Assembly: GCA_047626725.1 (NCBI GenBank)
Contig: JBLHSG010000012.1
Location: forward strand, 1-64,000
Source: Ascidiaceihabitans sp034111945
GTDB taxonomy: Bacteria; Pseudomonadota; Alphaproteobacteria; Rhodobacterales; Rhodobacteraceae
Direction: 5' to 3'
Length of the DNA: 64,000 bases
Shown here: positions 15,593 through 24,482 of the stretch, one piece after another
Position numbering within the stretch: position 1 is the stretch's first letter
How the letters are laid out: the number at the start of each line of letters is the position of its first letter
Notes under the pieces: generated by a model
What the model was told of the DNA's origin: nothing
Database searches by the model: none
Seen by the model: the letters and a program-made list of their open reading frames with translations, nothing else
Position numbers and translations under genes: made by a program

Positions 15593-17539
15593 TTAGCGCA
15601 AGTCGGGTGGTGTTGCATCAAGGTTCAGGCCTGCGATCACGTCATCCAATGCCTGAACCGAGGTCTGCTTTTCACCCAAACGGCGCACTGTCACGGTGCG
15701 TTCTTCGACTTCGCGTGCACCAACGGCCAAGATAACCGGAACTTTGCCAACCGAATGTTCGCGCACCTTGTAGTTGATCTTTTCGTTGCGAATGTCGGCT
15801 TCGGCGCGCACGCCTGCTGCGACAAGGGCTGCGACGACTTCTTGCACATAATCATCCGCATCCGAGATGATCGAGGCGACAACAACCTGACGCGGGGCCA
15901 GCCAGAATGGCAATTTTCCGGCGTGTTCTTCGATCAAAATGCCGATGAAACGTTCGAATGATCCCAAGGTTGCGCGGTGCAACATGACGGGGCGATGTTT
16001 GTCGCCGTCTGATCCCACGTAGGTCGCGTCCAACCGTTCGGGCAGCACAAAATCGACTTGGTGTGTGCCGCATTGCCAGTCACGGCCGATGGCGTCGGTC
16101 AAAACAAATTCCAGTTTCGGGCCGTAAAACGCGCCTTCGCCGGGGTTCATTTCAGGTTCAATTCCTGCAGCGCGGGTGGCGGCCAACAATGCGCTTTCGG
16201 CTTTGTCCCAGACATCGTCCGATCCAGACCGTGTTTCCGGTCGATCCGAGAATTTGACGCGGAAGTTTTCAAACCCGAGGTCTTTGTAGATCGAGGTCAG
16301 GAATTCGATGTAAACAGCGGTTTCGGATTCAATCTGGTCTTCACGGCAGAAAATATGCCCATCGTCTTGGGTAAATCCACGCACACGCATGATGCCGTGC
16401 AATGCGCCTGACGGCTCGTACCGGTTGCATGATCCGAATTCGGCCATGCGCAATGGCAGGTCGCGGTAGGATTTCATGCCTTGGTTAAAGATTTGCACGT
16501 GGCAGGGGCAGTTCATCGGCTTTAGCGCGTTGACGGCTTTTTCGCGTGCGTGTTCCTCGTCGACCTCAACGATAAACATGTTCTCTTGGTATTTTTCCCA
16601 GTGGCCGGATTGTTCCCACAATTTGCGGTCGACAACTTGCGGTGTGTTCACCTCGACGTAGCCACCTGCGCGTTGTTTGCGGCGCATGTAATCTTGTAGT
16701 TCGGTGTAGATCAGCCAGCCGTTCGGATGCCAGAAAATTTGGCCCGGGGCCTCTTCTTGCATGTGGAACAGGTCCATCTCGCGACCCAGTTTACGGTGGT
16801 CGCGTTTGGCCGCTTCTTCCAGCATATGCAGGTGGGCCTTTAGTTTTTCTTTGCCGGTGAACGCGACGCCGTAGATGCGTTGTAGCATGGCGCGATCACT
16901 GTCGCCGCGCCAATAGGCCCCCGCGATGGACATCAATTTGAACGAGTCACCGGGCACTTGACCTGTGTGTTGCAAGTGCGGACCACGGCACAAATCCTGC
17001 CATTCGCCGTGCCAATACATGCGCAGGGGTTCATCGCCTGGAATGCTCTCGATCAGCTCGACTTTGTACGGTTCACCCAAGGCCTCGTAATGCGCAATCG
17101 CACGGGCGCGTTCCCAGATTTCGGTGCGCACAGGTTCGCGTTTGTTGATGATCTCGCGCATTTTCTTTTCAATCACGCCAAGGTCTTCGGGAGTGAATGA
17201 TTCCTTGCGATCAAAGTCATAGTACCAGCCGTCTTTGATGACAGGACCGATGGTGACCTTGGTGTCTGGCCAGATTTCCTGAACCGCGCGGGCCATGATG
17301 TGGGCCAGATCGTGACGCACCAATTCGTTGGCCTGATCGTCGTCTGCCATGGTGTGCAGCGCGACAGTTGCATCGCCGTCAATCGGCCACTGCATGTCCC
17401 AGTGTTCGCCGTTCACGGTCGCGCTGATCGCTTTTTTGGCGAGCGATTTAGAAATGCTTTCGGCGACCTGCGCGGGGGTGATCCCTGCGTCATAGTCACG
17501 TGCATTGCCGTCGGGAAAAGTAAGTGAGATTTGGGCCAT
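15593..17539 (-). CDS. thrS: Threonine-tRNA ligase
   Basis: A 648-residue class II aminoacyl-tRNA synthetase that charges tRNA-Thr. Domains in order: N-terminal TGS domain (residues 1-60), the editing domain with HDLAHIMARAVQ, the second additional domain, the catalytic core (motif 2 RMAEFGSCNRYEPSGALHG region, with the zinc-binding cysteine in MNCPCHVQIF and His-Gln in GTHQVDF), and the C-terminal anticodon-binding domain. The start is ATG 17539 after GAGGAG, not the TTG one codon upstream. Length is normal. No obvious T-box or operator was found in the 90-base leader. Confidence 0.97.
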   Translation of the reverse strand: MAQISLTFPDGNARDYDAGITPAQVAESISKSLAKKAISATVNGEHWDMQWPIDGDATVALHTMADDDQANELVRHDLAHIMARAVQEIWPDTKVTIGPVIKDGWYYDFDRKESFTPEDLGVIEKKMREIINKREPVRTEIWERARAIAHYEALGEPYKVELIESIPGDEPLRMYWHGEWQDLCRGPHLQHTGQVPGDSFKLMSIAGAYWRGDSDRAMLQRIYGVAFTGKEKLKAHLHMLEEAAKRDHRKLGREMDLFHMQEEAPGQIFWHPNGWLIYTELQDYMRRKQRAGGYVEVNTPQVVDRKLWEQSGHWEKYQENMFIVEVDEEHAREKAVNALKPMNCPCHVQIFNQGMKSYRDLPLRMAEFGSCNRYEPSGALHGIMRVRGFTQDDGHIFCREDQIESETAVYIEFLTSIYKDLGFENFRVKFSDRPETRSGSDDVWDKAESALLAATRAAGIEPEMNPGEGAFYGPKLEFVLTDAIGRDWQCGTHQVDFVLPERLDATYVGSDGDKHRPVMLHRATLGSFERFIGILIEEHAGKLPFWLAPRQVVVASIISDADDYVQEVVAALVAAGVRAEADIRNEKINYKVREHSVGKVPVILAVGAREVEERTVTVRRLGEKQTSVQALDDVIAGLNLDATPPDLR

Positions 17540-17629
17540 CAAAGGGCTCCTCGTCAGTTTGGCGCCTACGAAACGCCCGGTTGCGGGTTATGTTGTTCGA
17601 ACCCTATTTCGCAACCTAACCGGAATCCG

Positions 17630-18799
17630 TCAAGTGCCTGTGAGGGGTTTGGGTGGAAAGCGCGCGGACAGTATCAAATTGGCCAAGGCAAATGACGCGC
17701 AAATTGCCGCCGCAATACCCAATCCTTGGATGCCAAAGCGTGCAATTACCAGCGCCCCAATCGCTGATCCAATCGCTGCCCCAATGTAAATGCACGCCGC
17801 CGTCAGGGCCAGAACCACAGGGGCCATTGGCCCCGCCAACCCAATCAATCGCATCTGCTGACCGGCCATAAATGACCAACCCGCGATCGACCACGCGACG
17901 GTCAGAACAACAAATCCGGGGATCGCCAGCGGCAAGAATGAATAGATCGGCATCAAAATCATCTGCGCGCAGCACAGGATAATCAGGGTTTTATACCACC
18001 CCAAACGATCTGCCATGATCCCACCAATGATGTTACCCGCAACAGCACCAATGCCTGACAACACAAGGATGAACGTGATCCCGTCGCGCCCCATGCCCAT
18101 CATCTGGCTTAGCATCGGGGTGAAATACGTGTACAAAACATAGATCGCGCCCAGAAACAGGCCGGTAAATCCAATGGCCAACATCATACGCCCATTGCCA
18201 AGGATACTGCGCAAATCGCCCAAACTGACCGGTTGGAATTTGAGGCCCGCAGGCACAAACGTCCAGATCAGGAAAATGCAGGGCAGGTTCAGAATGACAA
18301 CGCCCCAGAACGCAAAACGCCAGCCGAATGTATAAGCGACCCAACTGCCCGCAGGCACGCCTAGAACCTGTGCCAGCGTGAATCCAAACATCGCGGCGGC
18401 TAATACTCGGGCGCGCTGATCTTCGGGGAACAGACCTGCGACAACGGCGGCACCAACGGGCGTGAACATGCCCGCACCTGCGGCTGCAAAAACGCGCGCG
18501 ACCGCCAGCATCGGTAGGGACGTCGCCATGGCCGATAAAATGGCTGAGAACAAAAACACCACCAACCCGAACGTCATCACGCGCCGGCGTCCGATATGCC
18601 CCGTCAGGCTAACCAAAACCGGCGATAAAACGGCATAGGCCAAAGCGTAGACCGTCATCAAAATGCCCGCGCGTTCCGGCGCGACGCCAAGGGACGCACC
18701 AAGCGGTTCCAGCACGCCGATGATGACAAATGCACCAACGCCGATCAGAAAATTACAGGTGGAAATGACAGGTAGGATGAATTTTGGCGTGCTGCTCAT
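17630..18799 (-). CDS. MFS transporter, AraJ/Bcr-like sugar or drug efflux family
   Basis: A 389-residue membrane protein with twelve predicted helices. The loop between helices 2 and 3 carries the MFS signature GHIGRRRVM, and a matching motif MADRLGW follows helix 8. The N-terminal half contains Pro/Gly-rich helices such as GAGMFTPVGAAVVAGLF, typical of the AraJ-like proton-driven exporters. The substrate cannot be deduced. It ends about 90 bases before thrS and is transcribed in the same direction, but nothing indicates that they function together. Confidence 0.88.
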   Translation of the reverse strand: MSSTPKFILPVISTCNFLIGVGAFVIIGVLEPLGASLGVAPERAGILMTVYALAYAVLSPVLVSLTGHIGRRRVMTFGLVVFLFSAILSAMATSLPMLAVARVFAAAGAGMFTPVGAAVVAGLFPEDQRARVLAAAMFGFTLAQVLGVPAGSWVAYTFGWRFAFWGVVILNLPCIFLIWTFVPAGLKFQPVSLGDLRSILGNGRMMLAIGFTGLFLGAIYVLYTYFTPMLSQMMGMGRDGITFILVLSGIGAVAGNIIGGIMADRLGWYKTLIILCCAQMILMPIYSFLPLAIPGFVVLTVAWSIAGWSFMAGQQMRLIGLAGPMAPVVLALTAACIYIGAAIGSAIGALVIARFGIQGLGIAAAICASFALANLILSARFPPKPLTGT

Positions 18800-19003
18800 G
18801 GATCGTGATTACGGGAGGGCGCGTATCGATTTCAAGCACAGCGTTACGTCGTTTTGGACCTATGGTGCGCACCAGTAGGCAACAAATTTTCACAGGGGTA
18901 AAAAGCGACAATATGACCACAATTTACGACACATTCCGCTGGACTCTGCCCCGCAGGATCGTCAAAAGTTTCGCATAAGAAACACAGCCCGAAAGAGGAT
19001 CTT

Positions 19004-19228
19004 ATGCCAGGTTACAACACACAGTTTGAACTTTCTGTAGACGACCTCGACTTGATTGAAACGGCCCTGATGCGCAACAAATTGGCGCTGACCCAAGAGA
19101 GCCTCAAGAAAACGCCGGATGTCGCGCCACAAGGCGAAGACGTGCGTCAAATTCACGAATTGCTCGGGCGGCTTCACAATCAAAAAGCGTTCTACCGTCC
19201 ACGTACGGGTGCCTACATCAGCGGCTAA
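19004..19228 (+). CDS. Small conserved hypothetical protein (74 aa)
   Basis: A small soluble helical protein that I do not recognise by name. The sequence begins PGYNTQFELSVDDLDLIETAL, here quoted only to its first helix, and continues with a charged second helix containing DVRQIHELLGRLHNQKAFYRP, again a helix boundary near His-Glu. It has no signal peptide and no cysteine. A GAGG ribosome-binding site lies seven bases before the ATG. It is read on its own, with a 70-base gap to the hydrolase operon. Likely a conserved Rhodobacterales protein of unknown role. Confidence 0.62.
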   Translation: MPGYNTQFELSVDDLDLIETALMRNKLALTQESLKKTPDVAPQGEDVRQIHELLGRLHNQKAFYRPRTGAYISG

Positions 19229-19298
19229 TTCTGCGTTTGCGGATTGCGTGCGCCCTGCCGCCTCGCCATTGTGTTGGTAACAACGCGAAAGGGGCGAC

Positions 19299-20057
19299 AT
19301 GGCCGATGCACAAAACGATCCGCAGTTTTTGGACACACCTCAAGGCCGCCGCATTGCCTATCACCGTCACGCGGGGCAAGGCCCGTGGCTGGTGTTTTTG
19401 GGTGGCTTAAAATCCGACATGGACGGCACCAAAGCGGTGCATCTAGAGGCCGTGGCACGCGCGCGTGGTCAGTCGTTTTTACGTTTTGACTACTCCGGTC
19501 ACGGGCGCAGTTCCGGCACCTTTGAAGAGGGGTGCATCGGCGATTGGGCCGAAGACACCGCCGCCGCAATTGGCGCATTAACAGATGGCAAAATCATTCT
19601 TGTCGGGTCGTCCATGGGCGGGTGGCAATCGCTGATATTTGCCCGTGATCATGCGGATCGAATGGCAGGTTTGGTCACAATCGCCGCCGCACCTGATTTC
19701 ACCGAAGATGGCTATTGGGCCTCCTTTAGTGACGATCAAAAAGCGGCGTTAGACCGTGATGGCCAGATCGAAATGCCGTCAGATTACATGGACCCGTTTG
19801 TCATCACGAAACGGATGATCGACGATGGACGTGACCAATTGGTGTTGCGCAGTCCGCTGAATTTGCCGTTTCCTGTGCGAATGTTGCAAGGCACCGCGGA
19901 CACTGCCGTTTCGACCGACCGCGCGACGTTGTTGCTGGATCACGCGACCAGCCCCGACATGCGCCTGACCTTGGTCAAAGACGCTGATCACAGGTTTTCT
20001 GACGGGCCGTGTTTGGGCATGATTGAAACCGCAATTTCACAGGTGATGGACACATGA
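19299..20057 (+). CDS. Alpha/beta hydrolase (ABHD10-like)
   Basis: A 252-residue serine hydrolase. The nucleophile elbow is GSSMGG with Ser105. The oxyanion-loop region reads LVFLGGLKSDMDGTKA, which resembles ABHD10-type acyl-protein thioesterases. The acid is probably the Asp in GTADTAVS and the His is in DADHRFSDG. No signal peptide. It is the first of four overlapping genes, sharing ATGA with the second hydrolase. The physiological substrate is unknown; an acyl-thioesterase or esterase activity is inferred. Confidence 0.88.
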   Translation: MADAQNDPQFLDTPQGRRIAYHRHAGQGPWLVFLGGLKSDMDGTKAVHLEAVARARGQSFLRFDYSGHGRSSGTFEEGCIGDWAEDTAAAIGALTDGKIILVGSSMGGWQSLIFARDHADRMAGLVTIAAAPDFTEDGYWASFSDDQKAALDRDGQIEMPSDYMDPFVITKRMIDDGRDQLVLRSPLNLPFPVRMLQGTADTAVSTDRATLLLDHATSPDMRLTLVKDADHRFSDGPCLGMIETAISQVMDT

Positions 20058-21034
20058 GGACCTTTGGAAAATGGCTGGGACGTGTCCTGCTGATGATTGT
20101 GGTTTTGGGTGTCGGGCTGTGGGTAGTCGGACCCTACGAGCCAGTCGATGTTAACACTAAATTTGACCAAACCCAGCTTTCAGATGGGGTTCAGGCATAT
20201 TTTGATCAATCAGAAGCTGCGTTTCCCGACATCCGGCCTGACAGCAATAAGCGCGTGATTTGGGCGAACGAACCTGAGGTCAAAACGCCACTGTCGATCG
20301 TATATTTCCATGGCTTTTCAGCGAGTTCCGAAGAAATTCGCCCCGTGCCAGACAACGTGGCTGCAGCACTTGGCGCAAATCTGGTCTACACGCGGTTTCA
20401 GGGGCATGGACGTGACGGCGACGCGATGGCCGAGGCGACAGCCAGCAATTGGATGAACGACGCGGTCGAAGCCTTGGCCGTGGCGCGCGCGGTGGGCGAC
20501 AAAGTCATCATCCTGACGACATCAACAGGGGGCACAATCGCGGCCCTGGCCTTGCACGAACCGGAACTGCAAAACGATGTGGCGGGGGTGGTTTTTGTAT
20601 CGCCAAACTTTGGCATCAACAATCCGGCGGCGGGCGTTTTGACACTGCCTGCTGCGCGATATTGGGTGCCTTTGGTTGCCGGTGAAACGCGCAAATTTGA
20701 TCCGCTCAATGACGGGCAGGCCGCCCATTGGACCACGACGTACCCGACAGTTGCGACGTTGCCGATGGCCGCCGCAGTCAAGGCCGCCGTGGCGCGCGAT
20801 TATTCCGAAGTTCGCGTTCCGGCGCTGTTTCACTACGCGCAAAACGACCGCGTTGTTGTCGCGCAGGCCACGGATCGCATCGCCGCGCAGTGGGGTGGTC
20901 CCGTCACAATTGTGCGCCCGCAACTGGATGACGGCGACGACCCGTTTTTCCATGTTATTGCTGGCGATATCATGTCACCGGGCCAAACTGCGCGATCGTC
21001 GGCTGCGATTTTCGAATGGGCAAAGAGGTTATAG
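20054..21034 (+). CDS. Membrane-anchored alpha/beta hydrolase
   Basis: A 326-residue hydrolase with an N-terminal membrane helix (residues about 8-28, VLLMIVVLGVGLWVVG), so the catalytic part probably lies in the periplasm. The nucleophile elbow is the atypical TTSTGG, with the serine between Thr and Thr, followed by TIAALAL. The oxyanion loop is YFHGFSASSEEIRP. The C-terminal His is in DDPFFHVIAGD. It overlaps the first hydrolase by four bases and precedes the VOC gene by two bases. The two hydrolases are not close paralogues. Confidence 0.87.
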   Translation: MRTFGKWLGRVLLMIVVLGVGLWVVGPYEPVDVNTKFDQTQLSDGVQAYFDQSEAAFPDIRPDSNKRVIWANEPEVKTPLSIVYFHGFSASSEEIRPVPDNVAAALGANLVYTRFQGHGRDGDAMAEATASNWMNDAVEALAVARAVGDKVIILTTSTGGTIAALALHEPELQNDVAGVVFVSPNFGINNPAAGVLTLPAARYWVPLVAGETRKFDPLNDGQAAHWTTTYPTVATLPMAAAVKAAVARDYSEVRVPALFHYAQNDRVVVAQATDRIAAQWGGPVTIVRPQLDDGDDPFFHVIAGDIMSPGQTARSSAAIFEWAKRL

Positions 21035-21036
21035 AA

Positions 21037-21465
21037 ATGCAACAACGGGTCAGTTTAATCACTTTGGGCGCGCGCGATGTAGCATCACTTGCCGCGTTTT
21101 ATGACGCCCTTGGATGGTCACGGGTCGACAGCCCTGATGGCGTTGTCGCGTATGATTTGATCGGCCAAACGCTGGGCTTGTACCCGTTGGATGCATTGGC
21201 AAAAGACATTGGAATTTCGATCGCGGAACTGGGCAACGGGCGCATGACCTTGGGCCATAATGTGAGCGCAAAAGAAGATGTGGAATCCCTGATTGCTAAG
21301 GCCAAAGCCGCCGGTGCCACAGTTTTGAAACCTGCACAGGACGTGTTTTGGGGGGGGCATCACGGCTATTTCGCGGACCCCGAAGGTCACATCTGGGAAA
21401 TCGCTCATAATCCGTTTAGCCCGCTTGGATCCAACGGTGAATTTCAATGGAACGGCGTCGCCTGA
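21037..21465 (+). CDS. VOC-family (glyoxalase/bleomycin-resistance fold) protein
   Basis: A 142-residue protein with two beta-alpha-beta-beta-beta modules. The first module begins RVSLITLGARDVASLAAFYDALGW (split: strand then helix), and the second ends in GYFADPEGHIWEIAHNP, the typical VOC close with Asp-Pro-Glu-Gly-His and Trp-Glu-Ile-Ala. The metal ligands are incomplete, so it may be a binding or isomerase protein, not glyoxalase I. I chose ATG 21037, two bases after the previous stop. It is the third gene of the hydrolase operon. Confidence 0.85.
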   Translation: MQQRVSLITLGARDVASLAAFYDALGWSRVDSPDGVVAYDLIGQTLGLYPLDALAKDIGISIAELGNGRMTLGHNVSAKEDVESLIAKAKAAGATVLKPAQDVFWGGHHGYFADPEGHIWEIAHNPFSPLGSNGEFQWNGVA

Positions 21466-22097
21466 TGCGCGCCCCCCGCAGCATGTGGAGCCTTGAGACC
21501 TTTGGGCGCACACGTCTGTCCAAACATTTCTTCATGCGCGATTTCATGTACTCGGAAATCGGTGGGTTTCACGGGGTGCCGAATCTGCCGACCGATCCTG
21601 ATTTGACGATCAAAAACGGGCGCGCGTTCTGCACGACATTGCTGGACCCGCTAGAGGAAACATTCGGGCGCATCGGTGTGCGGTCGGGGTATCGTTCACC
21701 AGAATTGAACAAATTTGGTAATGATAACAAGCTGAACTGCGCCGCCAACGACAACCCGATGGAATGCCATATCTGGGATTGGTTTGCAGATGATCAGGCC
21801 GTAGCGGGTGCAACTATTGTGATCCCGTGGTTTGCCGATCAATATGATCAGGGCCGCGATTGGCGCGATTTGGCGTGGTGGATGCACGACCATTTACCGT
21901 ATTCTGAAATCTGGTTTTTTCCAAAATTGGCGGCCTTCAATCTGGTGTGGCGGGCGGTGCCACAGCGCACGATTTCCAGCTATATTGCACCGCGCGGCAT
22001 GTTGTTAAGAACCGGCAACGCGCCCTCAGAACCGATCGATCAACGCCAAGGCCGCTATGCCGATTTTCCACCCTTTCGGGGAATTGAGTATCCCTAA
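21465..22097 (+). CDS. Peptidase M15-like protein with a degenerate zinc site
   Basis: A 210-residue protein. The segment VRSGYRSPELN followed by CHIWDWFADD resembles the SGYRS and SxHxxGxAxD pattern of D-Ala-D-Ala carboxypeptidases: the first His and the Asp seven residues later are in register. The third ligand, usually Glu-x-His, is replaced by EIWFF, so it probably no longer binds zinc in the usual way. No signal peptide. The ATG shares one base with the VOC stop (TGATG); an upstream ATG at 21447 is also possible. Function unknown; this may be a repurposed peptidase fold. Confidence 0.6.
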   Translation: MRAPRSMWSLETFGRTRLSKHFFMRDFMYSEIGGFHGVPNLPTDPDLTIKNGRAFCTTLLDPLEETFGRIGVRSGYRSPELNKFGNDNKLNCAANDNPMECHIWDWFADDQAVAGATIVIPWFADQYDQGRDWRDLAWWMHDHLPYSEIWFFPKLAAFNLVWRAVPQRTISSYIAPRGMLLRTGNAPSEPIDQRQGRYADFPPFRGIEYP

Positions 22098-22209
22098 GGC
22101 AGTTTGGCCAAAAACCTTATATGTTTAGCCACAATATTTCGTTTTCACGTTGACGTAACTACACTAAATAAGGGACATTCCCCGATTAAATGCATCTGGG
22201 GGATGACTT

Positions 22210-23289
22210 ATGAAACGATTCTTGACCGCTGCAGCTTTGATGCTGTCGGCATACGCCGTTCCGGTGGCCGCGCAGACCTGTGGCGGCGATTACACGATCA
22301 AACGCGGTGATAGCCTGTCGCTGATTGCCGACAAACAGTACAAAGACGTGGCCAAGTGGACCGCAATCCATTCCGGCAACATTTCCCTGATCGGCGAAAA
22401 CCCCAACGCGATCCGTGTGGGCATGAAATTGCGCCTATCGTGTATTGATGGGCTGCCAACCGGTTTGACGGGCGGCACATCGGCGATCCAAACGGCTGCG
22501 GCTGCTGCGCCGACGCGGGTGGTGGCACGGTCCGGTCGCAAGCTTGAGCAGACGATCAATCTGGTCACAGCTGGTGATTACGCGCCGTTCACGGACCAAA
22601 ATTTGGAAAATGACGGGCTGATTACCGAAGTTGTGAATGCTGCGATGACCGCGGTTCAGGGCCCGACCGAATACAAGGTTCACTGGGTGAATGATTGGTC
22701 GTCGCATCTGGATCCGTTGATGACAAACGCGATGATGGACATGGCGTTTCCGTGGTATCAGCCCGATTGCAAAGGGTCGCCAAACAATTTCCGCTGTCAG
22801 AATTTCCATTTTTCAGACCCGATGTTTGAAATGCTGATTTTGCTGTTTGTCGACAAGTCGCGGCCTATCGCATTTTCGCAGGATTCCGATATCGAAGGGC
22901 GCACGCTGTGCCGTCCTGCGGGATATTTTACGCACGATTTGGACCGCGCGGATCGCCGTTGGATCAGTGATGAAAAGATCGTGCTCAAGCAGCCGGTGAC
23001 GATGAAGGAATGCTTTGAAATGCTGACCAGCGGTGCGGTTGATGCCGTGGCCGTGAATGAATTTACAGGTCGCTCGACGATCAAAACGCTTGGTCTCAAG
23101 GATCAAATCGAAGTCGTCCAAGGGCGCCCTGTTTCGATCGAAGGGTTGCACGTTTTGGTCCACAAAGAGCACCCGAATGCGGCAGATTTGATCGCGACGA
23201 TCAATGACGGGCTGACGGCAATCAAGACCAGCGGTGAATACCAGCGTGTGATTGACAGCCATCTCACAAAAATCTGGGCTGACTTTTAA
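22210..23289 (+). CDS. LysM plus family 3 solute-binding fusion protein, copy 1
   Basis: A 359-residue exported protein. The signal peptide ends near Ala-Ala-Gln. A LysM domain (residues about 27-78, YTIKRGDSLSLIADKQY) should anchor it to peptidoglycan. After an Ala-rich linker, residues about 115-355 form a bilobal family 3 solute-binding domain that starts INLVTAGDYAPFTD and contains the paired lobe strings MDMAFPWYQPDC and GAVDAVAVNEF. Several cysteines (Asp-Cys, Arg-Cys, Leu-Cys) recur in copy 2. No ABC permease is nearby, so it may serve as a sensor or scavenger, not a transport component. Confidence 0.8.
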   Translation: MKRFLTAAALMLSAYAVPVAAQTCGGDYTIKRGDSLSLIADKQYKDVAKWTAIHSGNISLIGENPNAIRVGMKLRLSCIDGLPTGLTGGTSAIQTAAAAAPTRVVARSGRKLEQTINLVTAGDYAPFTDQNLENDGLITEVVNAAMTAVQGPTEYKVHWVNDWSSHLDPLMTNAMMDMAFPWYQPDCKGSPNNFRCQNFHFSDPMFEMLILLFVDKSRPIAFSQDSDIEGRTLCRPAGYFTHDLDRADRRWISDEKIVLKQPVTMKECFEMLTSGAVDAVAVNEFTGRSTIKTLGLKDQIEVVQGRPVSIEGLHVLVHKEHPNAADLIATINDGLTAIKTSGEYQRVIDSHLTKIWADF

Positions 23290-23315
23290 GCAATTGAATT
23301 GAAAAGGATAACGCT

Positions 23316-24341
23316 ATGTTGCGTCATACACTCCTTGGGTTAACTGCTGCTGTCAGTTTTGGCGGGGCGGCACAGGCCTGCCAGTCGACGTACACTGTTG
23401 TCGAAGGCGATACGCTGTTCACAATTGCTGAGGATCAGATTGGTGACCTGACCAAATGGTCGCTGATTTTTTACAACAATCCGGCCTTGCAAGGCGGCAG
23501 TTTACTAGAGGTTCCGGTCGGTTCGGTTTTGGATATTCCGTGTCCCGAAGGCAGTGTGCAAACCGCGCCTGATCCGACACCTTTGCAGCAAGCGGACGCA
23601 GAATTGACGTTGGTGACTGCATCGAATTATGCGCCATTCACGGACTGGAATTGGCCGGGACACGGTATGGTTACCGAACTGGTGAACGCCGCCCTAGAGG
23701 AAAGCCCGTCGCCAGTTCCATACGCTATCGTATGGGAGGATAACTGGTCTAAACACCTGCATCCGATGCTGGATGAAAAGCAGGTTGATATGGGTTTTCC
23801 GTGGTTTCGCCCCGATTGCGAAAACAATCCGACACATGCACGCTGCGTGGATTTCCACTTTTCTGATCCACTGGTTGATCTGGTAATTTTGCTGTTCGCG
23901 CGCACGGATGGATCGATGACATTTGAATCCGATGCAGATGTTATCGGCAAAACCCTGTGTCGTCCTGCAGGGTATTTTACCCATGATTTGGACACGCCGG
24001 ATCGCCAATGGTTATCGAAGGGGCTGATTACTTTTGTGCAGCCTGATACGCCTGATGATTGCTTTAATATGCTGGCGACGGGGCAGGTTGATGCGGTGGC
24101 TGTGAACGAATTTCTGGGCGTCGAAAAGATGTTTGAGTTGGGGTTGTCCGAACGGATCGCAGCACTACAACGGCCCTTGTCTATCCAAGGTATGCACGTG
24201 ATCATTTCAAAGAAACATTGGCGTGGAACGACACATTTGTACCGTTTGAATGCAGGTTTGGCGACACTGAAACAATCGGATCGATACAATGAAATCGTCA
24301 GCCGGCATTTGGCGCATTTCTGGACAAAGGTTAAGGGCTGA
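23316..24341 (+). CDS. LysM plus family 3 solute-binding fusion protein, copy 2
   Basis: A 341-residue paralogue of the preceding gene with the same domain order: signal peptide ending near Ala-Gln-Ala, LysM (YTVVEGDTLFTIAEDQIGD, residues about 25-75), a short linker, then the solute-binding domain that starts ELTLVTASNYAPFTDWN. Shared strings include DMGFPWFRPDC, LCRPAGYFTHDLD and DAVAVNEF. It lies 26 bases after copy 1 and probably shares its transcript. Divergence in linker and ligand loops suggests a different specificity. The ligand is unknown. Confidence 0.8.
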   Translation: MLRHTLLGLTAAVSFGGAAQACQSTYTVVEGDTLFTIAEDQIGDLTKWSLIFYNNPALQGGSLLEVPVGSVLDIPCPEGSVQTAPDPTPLQQADAELTLVTASNYAPFTDWNWPGHGMVTELVNAALEESPSPVPYAIVWEDNWSKHLHPMLDEKQVDMGFPWFRPDCENNPTHARCVDFHFSDPLVDLVILLFARTDGSMTFESDADVIGKTLCRPAGYFTHDLDTPDRQWLSKGLITFVQPDTPDDCFNMLATGQVDAVAVNEFLGVEKMFELGLSERIAALQRPLSIQGMHVIISKKHWRGTTHLYRLNAGLATLKQSDRYNEIVSRHLAHFWTKVKG

Positions 24342-24482
24342 AAACTGCCTGCGATCGCTTGCTCATCCCGCTGGATAGCGCCATTGTGCGCGCTAAAGGG
24401 TGCTGTAAATGAGCCCCTGATATGATTTCAACACCATCGAAAAGGCGCAAAATTCCGATGCAAAAAACAGCGCAAGTACACC

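Noticed and set aside
18914..18979. A 21-codon open frame (beginning Met-Thr-Thr-Ile-Tyr) in the gap before 19004
   Set aside because: No convincing ribosome-binding site and no known family. It ends just before the real small gene and is too short to support from sequence alone.
20398..20953. Minus-strand open frames of 127-143 codons inside the second hydrolase gene
   Set aside because: They lie wholly within a well-supported coding sequence, have no ribosome-binding site and show no family features.
22210..24341. Tandem solute-binding proteins as part of an ABC importer operon
   Set aside because: No permease or ATPase gene lies within several kilobases on the same strand. The neighbours are hydrolases.
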